A stretch of 64,000 bases of DNA from contig CM059621.1 in the NCBI GenBank assembly GCA_030435675.1, positions 1 to 64,000 on the forward strand, in the 5' to 3' direction. This DNA comes from Steinernema hermaphroditum. Taxonomy: Eukaryota > Nematoda > Chromadorea > Rhabditida > Steinernematidae. Positions 45,421-56,337 of the stretch are shown here, one piece after another. The notes beneath the pieces were generated by a model that saw nothing but the letters and a program-made list of their open reading frames with translations, was not told where the DNA came from and ran no database searches. Position 1 is the stretch's first letter. The number at the start of each line of letters is the position of its first letter. A program made the position numbers and the translations under genes.

Positions 45421-47160
45421 ATCCTGCACGAAGAGCGTCGGATATGGGAAACCACCTTTAATGACAGAACTAGAACTAAATACGTGGCCGTGGGAATATC
45501 TGCAATCACGTCTTTTATAAATCACATACGTAACCATTCGTCCGACGGAAAAGATTAAATCAACCACGTAGTTGAGTGGAAAGTACATTTTAGTGGGGTG
45601 GTTGTACATGCAAGTTGTAGGATCTTGAATTAGGCATAGTCGATTTACACAGTGCACCTATATGCATGGGCAAGTCATACATTTGCTAAATTTGGGAAAT
45701 GAGTATTGCCTGGAAGTTTCGTATAAATTTTTGTTGTGCACATGTTGCCCGGTTCAGAAAATACAGGTTATTAGAGTACATATTTTAAGGAAGTTATGAT
45801 TCACGTTATACAGTTTTATGTCTTGACTCGATAGCATTATGCCGTGCAAAACACCGATTATGACACAAGAGTCGCGACATCCGAGTAGAATGTAGCGATC
45901 CCGGCAATATGCGTAGGCGTCCAAGCGACAAATAGGTGATTCCGGTTAAGGCGTAGCACATCGAGCAGAAAAACACATCATCGGCTGGCGGCGCAGACAT
46001 TGACGCGTTTCTTCGAGGGTGTTCGGGCAGCGATGAGGAGCTTCTTGACCATGTGATGGAACAGTGGCTCTTTGGCTGGGAAACTTCTGAGAGCTGCCGA
46101 AGCTATGGCCGCTCACTCAACTCATTGCAACAAAAAAAAGAGAGCGATTGGGTGATGGATCGCTAATGACACAAATGAAACACCCCGAGGCAATAGTACT
46201 TTTTGAATAACGAAATGTTCGTTATGGGGTTTTGCAGCAGCCAATGGTTAAATACCATACGCATCGGCTGTATCGGATATAGATAAGTAAGCACTAATAT
46301 CAGGATTAAGGTGAGCTTCGCCGAACCGCATAATAGCAATAAATAAGTCAACTACACTTTGATCACCAAAAACCGCAGTTTTTACTGGATCCATTACATC
46401 TGGTTGCAGCTAACAGGAGCTATACGGTGTATGTAAGAATTAGGCGACATTCCTGTAATTACGACATTCCCACCTAAGAAATAAACGAGATTCCTGGAAT
46501 TCTTCATCTTTCTATGAGGCATTCCGATGAGATGCTAACTAACCTATCTGTTTTAGAGCTCAAGACAAGTTCACAAATTCAGTGCTGTGCTTCACAGTGA
46601 AAACAGCAAAAAATCACTTTTGCGCACTTGCGGTCTCACGCCCATTTTCCAAACGGCCCACCCTTTACGTGCCATAAATTAAGTACACGTAGGAATCGGT
46701 TTGAAAGGGCCCGGTTAAGTGTCTATCAATGCACAACCTGATTGTCAGCACAGAGCCGAATTGTGCTGAGAACTAGTCGACAACAGAAAATTACATATAC
46801 CCATGGAAATACGTTGGTTTCCCTAGGTCTCTGGTAAAGAACGTACATCGAAGAGACCCATTTGTTACACTGCTAAAGTGATCTGCCTTCTACTAAAGCG
46901 ATCACAACAGATGAAAGAATTAAGATTACATTGGATAAGTTGGCAATTCTTCGCTTAGAATTGAACCCCTCTCTTTAATGAGAGCGAAAATTTCGCCGAA
47001 ATATCAAATCATCCGATTAGACACTGCAAACAAGTATTCGTGCTCGCAAGATCATTGATTCTGGTAATCTAACGCTCATTTGATGCCTCGGGATTTCCGC
47101 TTTTCGCACGCACATTCATAAACATCGGGAACAAAATGAATCATAACTACACCGAGTTCT
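45421..47160. repeat. Intergenic with decayed repeats
   Basis: 45820-46000 resembles 58680-58850 loosely (GCCGTGCA.., then AGTAGAATGTAGCGATCCC). 46000-46170 resembles R2 (GAGAGCGATTGGGTGATGGA..). No coding gene was recognised. 46170-47160 appears plain AT-rich sequence. Confidence 0.35.
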
Positions 47161-47178
47161 AAACCTTATGCTTCTGTT

Positions 47179-47535
47179 TTGTGCATTAGAACATTCTCCC
47201 AATCTCCACCTAAAATTTTGGTGAATGCAAATCTCGTGGATCATCACATAGAGGTGATCAGATTCTTCGATAGAATCCTTCCTAAGGATCGTTTTGATTC
47301 GATTTTTGGGGCCAACGCGAGAGGAAAGAGACAAACCGCCAGGATATCGAATTTTGCTGACACATATGAGTGGAAGTCATACTTCGGGAGATTCAATTTA
47401 GTAGAGCAATCAGAATTTGCAAACAATCTCGTTAGTGATGTGAGAGGGCTGCCCGTTAAACTCAACAACCAGAAAACCTTAATAGAGATTTCCGGGAGGT
47501 ATTTGCACCTTTTAGCAACATATGGAAGGCGATGA
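47179..47535 (+). CDS. Hypothetical ORF, 118 codons, unassigned
   Basis: An uninterrupted frame starting MCIRTFSQSPPKILVNANLV and ending LHLLATYGRR. It has no membrane segment, signal peptide or motif I recognise, and no splice-linked neighbours. It lies directly left of the foldback element at 47577. It could be a chance frame, a fragment of a larger gene or a small orphan gene. Confidence 0.2.
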   Translation: MCIRTFSQSPPKILVNANLVDHHIEVIRFFDRILPKDRFDSIFGANARGKRQTARISNFADTYEWKSYFGRFNLVEQSEFANNLVSDVRGLPVKLNNQKTLIEISGRYLHLLATYGRR

Positions 47536-47576
47536 AAGCTGCGATACATGTGAGCTATATAAAGAGAATCCTTCTC

Positions 47577-50144
47577 ACAAGGGAGCATTTTAAGGTGTCC
47601 CCAACCGATTCGACTGAAATTTTGTACAATAGTAGTTCTCGTGCAGTGTATTAATCATACAAAATATTAGCTGCCCATGGGCACTTGGCAGGGGGTAAAA
47701 TGCAGTTTTAAAATAGTGCAGTTGGGTTATATTGAATTAAGTCACAATTCGGCAAGTTGTCTGTGTGGTCGAGTGGTAAAGCTGCTGGTTATGAAACTTT
47801 TGCTCGCAGGTTCGAAGCCCGGGCGAGCATTAGTCTTTAATTAATTTTGTTTCTCTTCTTGCTCTGAGTGTACAGGGTGTTCCATAAGTTCTGTAACGGA
47901 TTTCAAAATGTGTGTTTTGAGTTGATTTTTTTTGCTTTTCACTTATTATGACGTTTACTGCGTTTTTCTTGGCCCTTTTTTATCTTATATCCACTGTTTC
48001 CCTGATATTCCGCAATATTATAAGAATTTGTCATGGCCTCCAAAGAAAAGAGTTTCGCGGCCGTTTCGTATTTCGCGGAAGGAGGTCAAAATCGGACATT
48101 GGAAAGTTGCTGAATCTGGCTCGCGGAAAGCTTGTACCGCAGCGAAACGACTTCTGCGCCTTTATGAAGCCGCGAAATTCATATAACCTAGTCCTAGAAA
48201 TGAAAGACCGAAGAGTGCGCGAACCAGATTGATGATTTAAGCTGTGAAGAAGCGATTTGAGCGAAATCCGGAATGATACATTAGAAAAATGGCCTTGGAC
48301 TCCAAAAATATTTAAACCATCCACGCAGTGCATTGTGAACGATAACCTGAAGCTAATCTCGCCCAGAAAATCCACTGGACATGTGCCGACGCATCACAGA
48401 AAGAAGTATGGAAGGGAAAAATGGAAGAGTCTGATAGCCGTGGCCACGAGCAAAGAAATTCGTTGACTCCTGTTCACGGATCAATTAATTTTTTCGATTA
48501 AATTATTCCCAAATCAGCATAACGAGTGAGTTTTCCATGAAGCAGGTTCTTCTCGATCTGTTGAGTTCAAAAGCAACCATTTCCCGTCATGGTATGCGCT
48601 AAAATATGCGGGTGGGCCAAACGAAACCCGTTTTTATCCAAAAAGGGGTCAGGATTGATTCGAAAATCTAATAAAAATGGAATTTGAAGGCATATGTGGC
48701 AAGATTCACTTAGGAACACTTTAAAAACGATAATTAGGTGTTCCAGAAAGAGTTGATTCCGGCGCATGGACCGAAATTATCGATGGAGGTCGCGAATCAG
48801 ATCTACCCCAAGTTAGTGGGGTAAGGACATGTGGCCCTTCATTAGCGCCGACCTGAGCCCACTGGACTATACCATCTATGGATTCTTGGAGAGTGAAGTC
48901 TCGCGAATCCAGCACACTAGCTTAAACAGTCTGAAGCGATCTCTGGAGCGAGCATAGGCGATGAACTGGCCACGACGGCTCGTGGCCACGACGGCTCGTG
49001 GCCACGACGAAGAATTGTAAAAAATTGCTTGAAGCCTTTTCTCCCACTGAATGTGGCGATTTCAATTAATCGTTATAGATAATTGTTCTCCTAGTTCTCT
49101 TTTATAGGTGTACCAATTTTCACGCGAATCCGTTGGATTTTCGTCGAGATATAGCCATTTTTAGGCGTTACAGAACTTATGGAACACCCTGTAAATTCTA
49201 CGTTATCCTGCTTTTACAGACTCTAAAGCGTTTTATTGTTGAGGTGCAAAGGTGACAGATGACCAAAAGGCAGGAATGAAATTTACAGTGATATGGAAAG
49301 CGGCTAAACAAAAATAGGCATGGTTTCTTCATGCACTAGATGTCCTGATTGCTTTCTCAAAATATTAGCCGCTGACGATTACATGGTGACTGAAAATGGC
49401 CTTTAGATGACTCTTATAATAGGTATAACGACATGAAATATAAGTGCAAAAATGGTTTCCTGATTTTCTCACATGTTTTTTTTTGTAACGGAATACAGTA
49501 AAAGACTGTTAGATAAAAGTAAAAAATTTTGGTACCTGGTGGGAATCGAACCCGGGTGAACCGCCCTTTGAGCAAGGCTCTTACCACTGAACCATTAAGA
49601 CACAGCTCAGCTTGCTGCTTTGGGATGCCCTTATACGTTTTCACATAACTGTGGTCATCTTAAGGTCAGTTTTAGCCACATTGTAGTCGACAGCGGATAA
49701 TATTTCTAGAAAGCAATCAGGACATCATGGCTCCATGTTTAGCCGCTTTCCATATCACTGTAAATTTCATTCCTGCCGTTTGGTCATCTGTCACCTTTGC
49801 ACCTCAACAATAAAACGCTTTAGAGTCTGTAAAAGCAAGATAACGTAGAATTTACACTCAGAGCAAGAAAAGAAACAAAATTAAAGACTAATGCTCGCCC
49901 GGGCTTCGAACCTGCGAGCAAAAGTTTCATAACCAGCAGCCTTACCACTCGACCACACAGACAACTTGCCGCATTGTGACTTAATTCAATAAAACCCAAC
50001 TGCACTATTTTAAAACTGCATTTTACCCCCTGCCAAGTGCCCATGGGCAGCTAATATTTTGTATGATTAATACACTGCACGAGAACTACTATTGTACAAA
50101 ATTTCAGTCGAATCGGCTGGGGGCACCTTAAAATGTTCCCTTGT
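47577..50144. mobile_element. Large foldback element with tRNA-like promoter boxes, split by mariner
   Basis: The ends are inverted copies: ACAAGGGAGCATTTTAAGGT at the left and the complement of ACAAGGGAACATTTTAAGGT at the right. Arm 1 is 47577-47872 continued at 49194 to about 49400. Arm 2 is about 49660-50144. Each arm includes a tRNA-like module with A box TGGTCGAGTGG and B box GGTTCGAAGCC (about 47765-47830 and, inverted, 49893-49965). The loop holds a third module on the minus strand, TGGTTCAGTGG and GGTTCGATTCC (about 49535-49605). Without the mariner the element is about 1.25 kb with arms near 480 bp. No protein-coding capacity of its own was seen. Confidence 0.85.
47873..49191 (+). 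mobile_element. Degenerate Tc1/mariner-superfamily transposon
   Basis: Flanked by TA on both sides (47871-47872 and 49192-49193). It has matching terminal inverted repeats of at least 26 bp (CAGGGTGTTCCATAAGTTCT, then GTAACG). The plus-strand frame near 48830-48955 reads WPFISADLSPLDYTIYGFLE followed by SEV and SLNSLKRSLERA. This is the mariner transposase C-terminus around the last catalytic Asp. Multiple stops break the rest, so it is non-autonomous. A short tandem repeat GGCCACGACGGCTCGT sits near its 3' end (48968-49008). It is inserted in the left arm of the foldback element. Confidence 0.9.
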
Positions 50145-50589
50145 CAGAGGAAGCATGTGGAGGGAGGTGTAGTTCAACTGTCTCGCTAAGAAGACAGTAA
50201 TAAACCATCCGGGTCCATCGTCCATTCAAACCCAACAATCGTTATAACTCTGAAGTTTATGCGGACAGCGGCTCCGACGATGGGATTCCACTTCGTCTGC
50301 TGCGCTCTACCGCATTCAGCTGATTCGATGCCAATGTAAATTGGTGGTGCGTTACTCGGATTTCGTCTGCTCCATCGAAGAAAGAATAGAACCAACGACC
50401 GTGATGCATTCTTGTCATTCTCGTGCATTTATAAGACGTCCTGGATGGCATAATGTCATCGATTCGGGAAGATAAATAGTATAGACGATCGATATATTCG
50501 AGCAAGTTCATCGGTATGCCTATGCCACCCCTTAGATTTGCGATGCTGCAATGATCGGCCATTTTACTTAATAGAAACACAAATCATGA

Positions 50590-50935
50590 AATAACAAAGG
50601 CTGCACGACGAAAGCTGGAGACCAGCCAGCGTCGAATGGAACGGAGAATGCTCCGCGTAAGGCTGAGTGGCTGAGAGGAGTCACGAAGCTGAAAGATGTC
50701 CGCGGACCAGCGACAAAAGGAAATACCAATATGCCTGGAAGATCGCTCGCGAAATGCCTGAGAAGTGGTCGACGAAGATCGAAGAATGGGACCACCTATG
50801 ACGCGTCCCATTGGAAGGCCGAGGACTAGCTGGCGAGATGAGTTCACGAAGAAGATAGAATCGCAACGAGCAAGAGAAGAGGACCGACAACAATGGATTC
50901 AAATGGGGTGTGGCTCGATGTAATGTTAACGATTA
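50590..50935 (+). mobile_element. Non-LTR retrotransposon 3' fragment (RTE-like)
   Basis: The plus frame reads KLETSQRRMERRMLRVRLSG, then after a frameshift and stop MTRPIGRPRTSWRDEFTKK. This pattern is common at the C-terminal end of RTE-like reverse transcriptases (QRRMER.ML and GRP..RW.D). It is broken by stops and truncated at the 5' end. The subfamily cannot be fixed from this piece. Confidence 0.6.
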
Positions 50936-51273
50936 CACTAATAAATCATAATCGTAATCGAAACACAAATCACTTTGGCGTGTTATTTTAGGAATTAAGA
51001 CAGTTTCGTTCGCTCTCTGAGGCTATTAATATTTGAACCGAACACCAGAAGCAAGCCGTTGGGCTGGATTCATCGAAACCAACACGTATGTCAACATAAC
51101 GCTGTATGTCAACAGCGTTAAATCAAAAAATATTTTGTGTTGTTCAAATGCTCACATTTTGAAAACATTTGAATCCCTTTATTGCTATTTTTGGAATGCA
51201 AAATTCAGGCGCACTTTGAACTGCGCGGCCAATATAAAAGACGGACTTCACAAATACATGCATCGGACGCATT

Positions 51274-51527
51274 ATGAACGCCCATCTTGTTGTTCTCCTT
51301 CTTGTTCTTTTCTGTGCGTTGGCGAGTGCCCAAACAACCCAAACTACCAATGCCCCATCCGGCTCTGGTGGTATTCAGGACATCTTTGGATTGGGTGCAT
51401 TTGGATCCGTCTTCGGTAACATTCTACAGCACCTACTGGTTATTAGTAAGTTCTGTTCAGTAATTTACCATAGATTGTCCTGTTTTTAGTGCCTCTCATC
51501 CTTTCTCTTGTCGTCGCCATCCTCTAA
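51274..51527 (+). CDS. Small secreted or membrane-tethered peptide, novel family
   Basis: Two exons: 51274-51445 and 51490-51527, 69 aa. A clear signal peptide (about residues 1-19, ending ASAQ) is followed by a Thr/Asn/Gly/Ser-rich stretch TTQTTNAPSGSGG. Next comes a Gly-rich amphipathic segment, IFGLGAFGSVFGNIL, and a hydrophobic C-terminus, MPLILSLVVAIL. The latter could be a membrane or GPI-type tail. There are no cysteines. The 44-nt intron has good GTAAGT and TTTTTAG signals. AATAAA is at 51629-51634. Short secreted peptides of this style in nematodes include antimicrobial and epidermal peptides, but I cannot assign it. Confidence 0.75.
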
Positions 51528-51699
51528 AGCACCGACTATTCTGCTAAACGAAGATAAGTCGTATATTGCTAGTGCAATACATGCTAACAAACATGGAAAT
51601 AAGACCAATATTAAGCATTGTTGAACTGAATAAAATATGAAAATAAATAACAATTGGAAAACGAAAATAATGAACTGAACAAGTGTACACTCTTGGAAC

Positions 51700-52551
51700 G
51701 GCGGGTATCATATGGAATGACACGAATCATAGCGTATTCGCTTATTCTCAACCGTATTCCGAGACCGAGGCCTTGTAAGACTCGATGACAGCGATCCCAT
51801 TAGTTTGATTGGGCATCGAAACGGCGAAGAGGCTGGATTCCGGTGGATGCGTGGTGGTAGAACACAGCCAACGGAATGGAGAGCCATCTTCGCTTCAGTT
51901 GGTGGCGTAGAACTCCAGGTTGAGTCTTGTGATCGGGTGGACGGCACAGATGACAGGCTAAGCACAAAATTCAAGAATCGAACTTCGAAATATAGTTGAA
52001 CTGCGACTTAAGACGCTACGATGATGTCTCATCTTTAAGAGGTGAGTCGAACTTCCACTTCGTCAGTTTTCTGGGAAAATCTGTATTTGTAGTCGTACTA
52101 ACACGGATAGCAACCGCTATCGCAGTTCACTATAAATTTTTAGCCTTCTTTTTCACATGACTAGTCTCACTACCCTCGTCGTTTCAAGACAATTAGCGTG
52201 TTCCCAAAATAGCGTTTGGTTTTGCCGGTCTGCTAACTATGACAATTTTCTTTTGAAATGAACCAACCGTGCAGAACAAGTTAATGGCACCCATCGTAAG
52301 TCAGCTGACTTGCAAATCTCTTTTTATACGTTGACCGTCCCACGTCCTTTCAACGCGCATTCCGTCTGGTTTGTTTCAGCAGTGTTGCGTGATCTGTGTG
52401 CTACTTGGAAACTCTATGCGTGGAGATTTATAAGAGTCGTTTGTGGCGCCATGCACTCATTTCGCATGCTTGGTTTTTGCAGGACATGTACGCTCTTCTT
52501 ATGGATTTTATAAACGCTCCCTACATAGGTTTTGCGAAAGACGAGACAAGC
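51700..52551. other. Intergenic before the tRNA gene
   Basis: No gene supported. About 51780-51990 has an open frame (FRWMRGGRTQPTEWR) without known family signature. It may be retroelement debris. Confidence 0.3.
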
Positions 52552-52632
52552 GGCGAGATGGCCGAGTGGTCTAAGGCGCTGGTTTTAGGCACCAGTCACA
52601 ATGTGGCGTGGGTTCGAATCCCACTCTCGTCA
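52552..52632 (+). tRNA. tRNA-Leu (anticodon TAG)
   Basis: An 81-nt gene that folds as a class II tRNA. The acceptor stem is GGCGAGA with TCTCGTC (one G-U pair) and discriminator A. The D arm carries A box TGGCCGAGTGG. Anticodon stem-loop CTGGT-TTTAGGC-ACCAG places TAG at 34-36. The variable arm is CAC-AAT-GTG. The T arm is GTGGG-TTCGAAT-CCCAC with B box GGTTCGAATCC. There is no intron. A T run follows at 52637-52642, suitable for Pol III termination. Confidence 0.95.
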
Positions 52633-52641
52633 TAACTTTTT

Positions 52642-54242
52642 CTACATGTTCACTTAATACTGCGTACTGCTTTTTCTATCTCAAATCATTTGATTTTTAA
52701 AAAAATTTCCATCTTTGCGTTCAATCTTTTCATGGTAAAACGGTTCTTCCAATTCCGATGGAAAGAATCTCGTAAAACGTTCCATTTAGAGCTAGATAAC
52801 GCTTTTTGTGCTTTTACACCTTAACGTTCCATAGACCAATTACTGACTGAGACGTCCTTTGATAAACAGACAATAATATTTATTGTTCTCGGTATAAATG
52901 AAAGGAGGAACTTTCGAAATATTTGCCCCCTCATTACATAATTTTTGCGTCATGTGTTTGTGCTTCTAGACAGGGTTCATTCTTTTCTGTGAATGGGAAT
53001 TTCTCTCTCATTGTTTTTCTTTGTAAAGGTGCTGTGAGAAAGTCTGAACGATACCTTCTGCTGTTTGAAGTTTCTCGGTATGAATGAAAGAAGCAACTTT
53101 CAGAATATTTGTCGGCTCATTACATATTTTTGGGGTCATTTGATGTTTGTGATTCTACAGGGTGGGGCAAAAGTTCATTGACTTTCAAAAGTGTCACAGA
53201 AAGATCTCACAGATCTCACGACAGAAATCCATTGCTTATTTTGATCAATGGGACGGCGCCCAGTTCAGTTGCAGAACTGGAAGTATTCTGAGGTGAAGTG
53301 GATGACCTCCTACCCCAGTATCTTATTCTAGTTGACAGGGTTTAGCGTAAAACCAAACCAAACCAAACGTAAAACAAGATCACTTTCGTCTCGCTAGTGT
53401 CGCAGCGATCGTTTCCTCGGTCGGTCGCTTGGTCAGACGGCAAAACCTGTGGCAGTTGTGGGCCATGCCAGCGATGATGCCGGCTACAAGCGATGTCGGT
53501 GCCCGGACATGAAATTCCAATTTTTTCAAGTCCAGAGTTTTGTAAAACGCTTTTACGAGATAGGTAGGACACAGATTCCCCAAATAGGTAGAAGAGTTAG
53601 AACAGCCCGAAAAGCAATGACCAGAGCAAAATCAAGCGGAAACGGGCTCGAGCCTAAGTCAAGCCTAGATATTAGCCCTTGCACGAAAATAACTACTGGG
53701 TTCGCTTCGTTCGCCTGCAACCTCTAATATTTAGATAGAAGCCAAAGCCAAGCTTAGATCTAGGACATATGCAAAGAGCATATAAGCTCGCTTCAACCTC
53801 AGATGTCTAGACATGCATATGAAAACCTGAACACATCGTATACATTTGCATGTATCAACAAGAAGTGAAAACCACGGTGGGTACCGTCAGAAAGGTCCCA
53901 CCACATTTTTCCTGAAGACGCTTTCAGTGTTTGGGGCGCAAATGTCTGAGGCGCAAGTGTCCGGGGCGCCAATGTCTGGGGCGCAAGTGTCCGGGGCGCA
54001 AATGTCCTAGTACCGCGATGTCCTCTGTTTGTCCATTTGTATATTCGGTGTTATGAAAGACGTAATGCCTTTCAGTCTTGAAATAAAGTAGAAAATAGAA
54101 AGTAGATAGGGAATTTCTGCTTATTTTTCTCTATAAAGGTGCAGTGAGAAAATGTAAACGATACCTTTTGTTTCAAGTTTCTAGCACACGTATTCTATGA
54201 TTTTCAGTCTGTCGTCAACTGGCCGATTACACACACTTACTG
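52642..54242. repeat. Intergenic with direct repeats and a minisatellite
   Basis: 52885-52985 and 53070-53165 are direct copies (TCGGTAT.AATGAAAG.AG, CTCATTACATA.TTTT). Part of the same unit (AAAGGTGC.GTGAGAAA, ACGATACCTT) recurs at 54135-54185, just upstream of gene L. At 53156 TACAGGGTGGGGCAAAAGT looks like a mariner-type end, but no partner was confirmed. 53935-54010 is a minisatellite of about 15-bp GGGGCGCAAGTGTCC-type units. No gene found. Confidence 0.55.
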
Positions 54243-55562
54243 ATGATGATATTCGGAGTGGCCGTGGCGGAATACATCGTCATTTTGCTTCTTATCGTTC
54301 TCACACTCATCTATCTGACTCTGATATTCCGGCACAAGTCATTAAGAATGCATTGGAAGGACTCGCCCCCCATGGCTGTGCAAATCATTTCCATTACTTT
54401 GATGAGCATTTTCGCTGGTGCCTTCGCTATTCTCTGGCTGCTGCTGTCATTCAAATTACTGGAAAATGTTTCCGAAAATTCAGTATTGATCATAGCTGTG
54501 GGATTTCTCTTTGTATCCATGCAGATCTTTTATATCACCGCTGGATTGGCTACCTTTGCTCAGAGAATTTACATTCTACTCTTTCCATTGAAACCCCTTC
54601 GGATTGCAAATAGCGTTATAGTCTATTCCGCTGTGATCGTCGGTGGAGCTGCCGCGCTGTTCTCAGCGATGCCGAATGTTGTGCATATGCCATGGAATGT
54701 GAAGCCTGTCCCTGAAGGTATGTTATATTGAATGTGGATTTTTCTAACTGCTAACCTTATTCCATCTCATTCAATGAGGACCCCTTTATTAGGCCATTTT
54801 TTCCACGTAGCTAAGGTTAACCTAAAGTCTAGCTGCGTTTAGAATCAGTCTATTAAAGTGTTTGGGGTCTAAGCTTAGGTGTAAACTTCGGCCAATCCGA
54901 AACACCCAGTCTGCGATCGTTTTTTATACTGAGGACCAGAGATGCAGAGATTACTGGATGCATTCCTAGTCAGGTCACGACAGTAGCCAATTCCGAGATA
55001 CTATTCCTATCTTGGTTTGAGCCAACTTCTGTGCCAATTTATTACTCTTTCCACTAGGCTGCTACTCCTTCAACTGCTCTGCTCTTCTAACCCGCGGCAC
55101 ATACAGTACCGGAGTCATCATGGCCCTGTCGATCAGTACAGTACTCCTCGGCACCATCCTTCAATATGTGTACTATCAGTTTAGAAATTCTAATCAGACG
55201 GCAAAAACAGAAAAGGTATAAGAGAGTCCTGCTCTCAAATGACGTTTCTCGTTTCCAGTTGAATCAGTTCGCTCGCTACTCCTTCTTCCTCAGAGTTATC
55301 TTCGAAACGGCTCCATTTTTGATCGACACTGTCTTAGGAAACACGGTGATAAAATGGTCATGTTTACAATTAACAAATGTCAAATTAGGTAAAAATCACA
55401 ATTGGAACGTATCTCGGACCGTATGGAGTGCTGGGATGTTCGCTGGACTTCTTCACCTGCACCTTTCTGTACTACAACTTGGTGGTGAAGAAGAGACAAC
55501 GATGGATGATTCTCACCAAGACGAACGCTGGAACAAGGGTACATACGACTAATACACGCTAG
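54243..55562 (+). CDS. 7TM chemoreceptor-like protein, class BC-like (gene L)
   Basis: Four exons: 54243-54717, 55058-55215, 55259-55345, 55389-55562, giving 297 aa. The exon plan matches gene I (exons 3 and 4 are exactly 87 and 174 nt). Blocks: FAQRIYILLFPLKPLRIAN, GCYSFNCSALL, QFARYSFFLRVIFETAPF, YLGPYGVLGCSLDFF. The C-terminal tail is basic and Thr-rich. A TTTTCAG acceptor upstream of the ATG (near 54207) may be a trans-splice site. Poly(A) signal 55588-55593. Family assignment as for I: likely chemosensory, class tentative. Confidence 0.84.
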
Positions 55563-55794
55563 AAAGATTTGTTTACATATATCACAGAATAAATCAATGT
55601 CGATCGTCTTTTCCGCCCCGTTTTTTAAATGGGTCCGGGTCAGGGCTGTGCATGAGACTTTTTGGAGACTTTTTTTCAAAAAGAATTTCATGTCAATACT
55701 AGGTGATGCTGAATAAAGTTTGAGACAAAATTGCTTTATACGGTTTCAGTAATCTCTCCAGAAGGCATTACGCGACAGTTCATTTTTCGTCACT

Positions 55795-55995
55795 ATCTTC
55801 TTCGCGGGCGTTTGGGGTACAGCGGACGCTTCTGAGCTCGCATCTGCTTCGTGGAGATGTCTCAGCGGTGCAGGAGTTGCGTGTTCGCAGGTCTTGGTGT
55901 CCTCAGAGCGTCGGCGACCTTCAGAATGACTTCTCACGCAGTCGGGTTCTTGGCGTCGGACATCTTGTTGTCAACGGTCTTGTAGTGGTTGATAA
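55795..55995 (+). repeat. Dispersed repeat family R1, copy 3
   Basis: Shares GAGCTCGCATCTGCTTCGT, AGAGCGTCGGCGACCTTC and TTGTTGTC with 7015-7150. It lies between the 3' ends of genes L and M. The rest of 55563-56337 holds nothing further that I can name. Confidence 0.6.
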
Positions 55996-56337
55996 ATGAG
56001 CCCATCTTAGGAGAATCTGAGTCGCACGAACACATTTTTTAAACAGTGGACCTAAAACTGTACTACTGGAAGCGTTAGCTGATTTGTTTTGTAGGCTACG
56101 TAAACTAGGTATTGCATAAGTTCGTACAATTTTTCAATTTCTAAGGTCACGGGACATATCCTTTATTTTTCACTTTTTAATACCAAAAATTATTGTTTTG
56201 TTCAACTACAAACGAAGTTCAGGCATATGTAAATCCAGCAGATATTCAGCCAGATTCGGCCAGTTCAGTTCTAATTTCTATGATATCCAGCAGATATAAT
56301 GAGAACACGAGAACGTTCATCAAAATAAAGACAGCAG

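Noticed and set aside
47760..47832. tRNA gene candidate in the foldback arm
   Set aside because: The A and B boxes are good, but the anticodon stem does not pair and an inverted copy exists in the other arm. Treated as a tRNA-like module of a repeat.
49535..49612. tRNA gene candidate on the minus strand in the foldback loop
   Set aside because: The T arm is sound, but the anticodon loop has the wrong size and the acceptor ends do not pair. It lies inside a mobile element.
52310..52635. ORFs overlapping the tRNA gene
   Set aside because: They have no homology and run through a structured tRNA-Leu gene.
53935..54010. CRISPR-like array
   Set aside because: The units are about 15 bp, contiguous and degenerate, with no spacers. 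This is a eukaryotic minisatellite.
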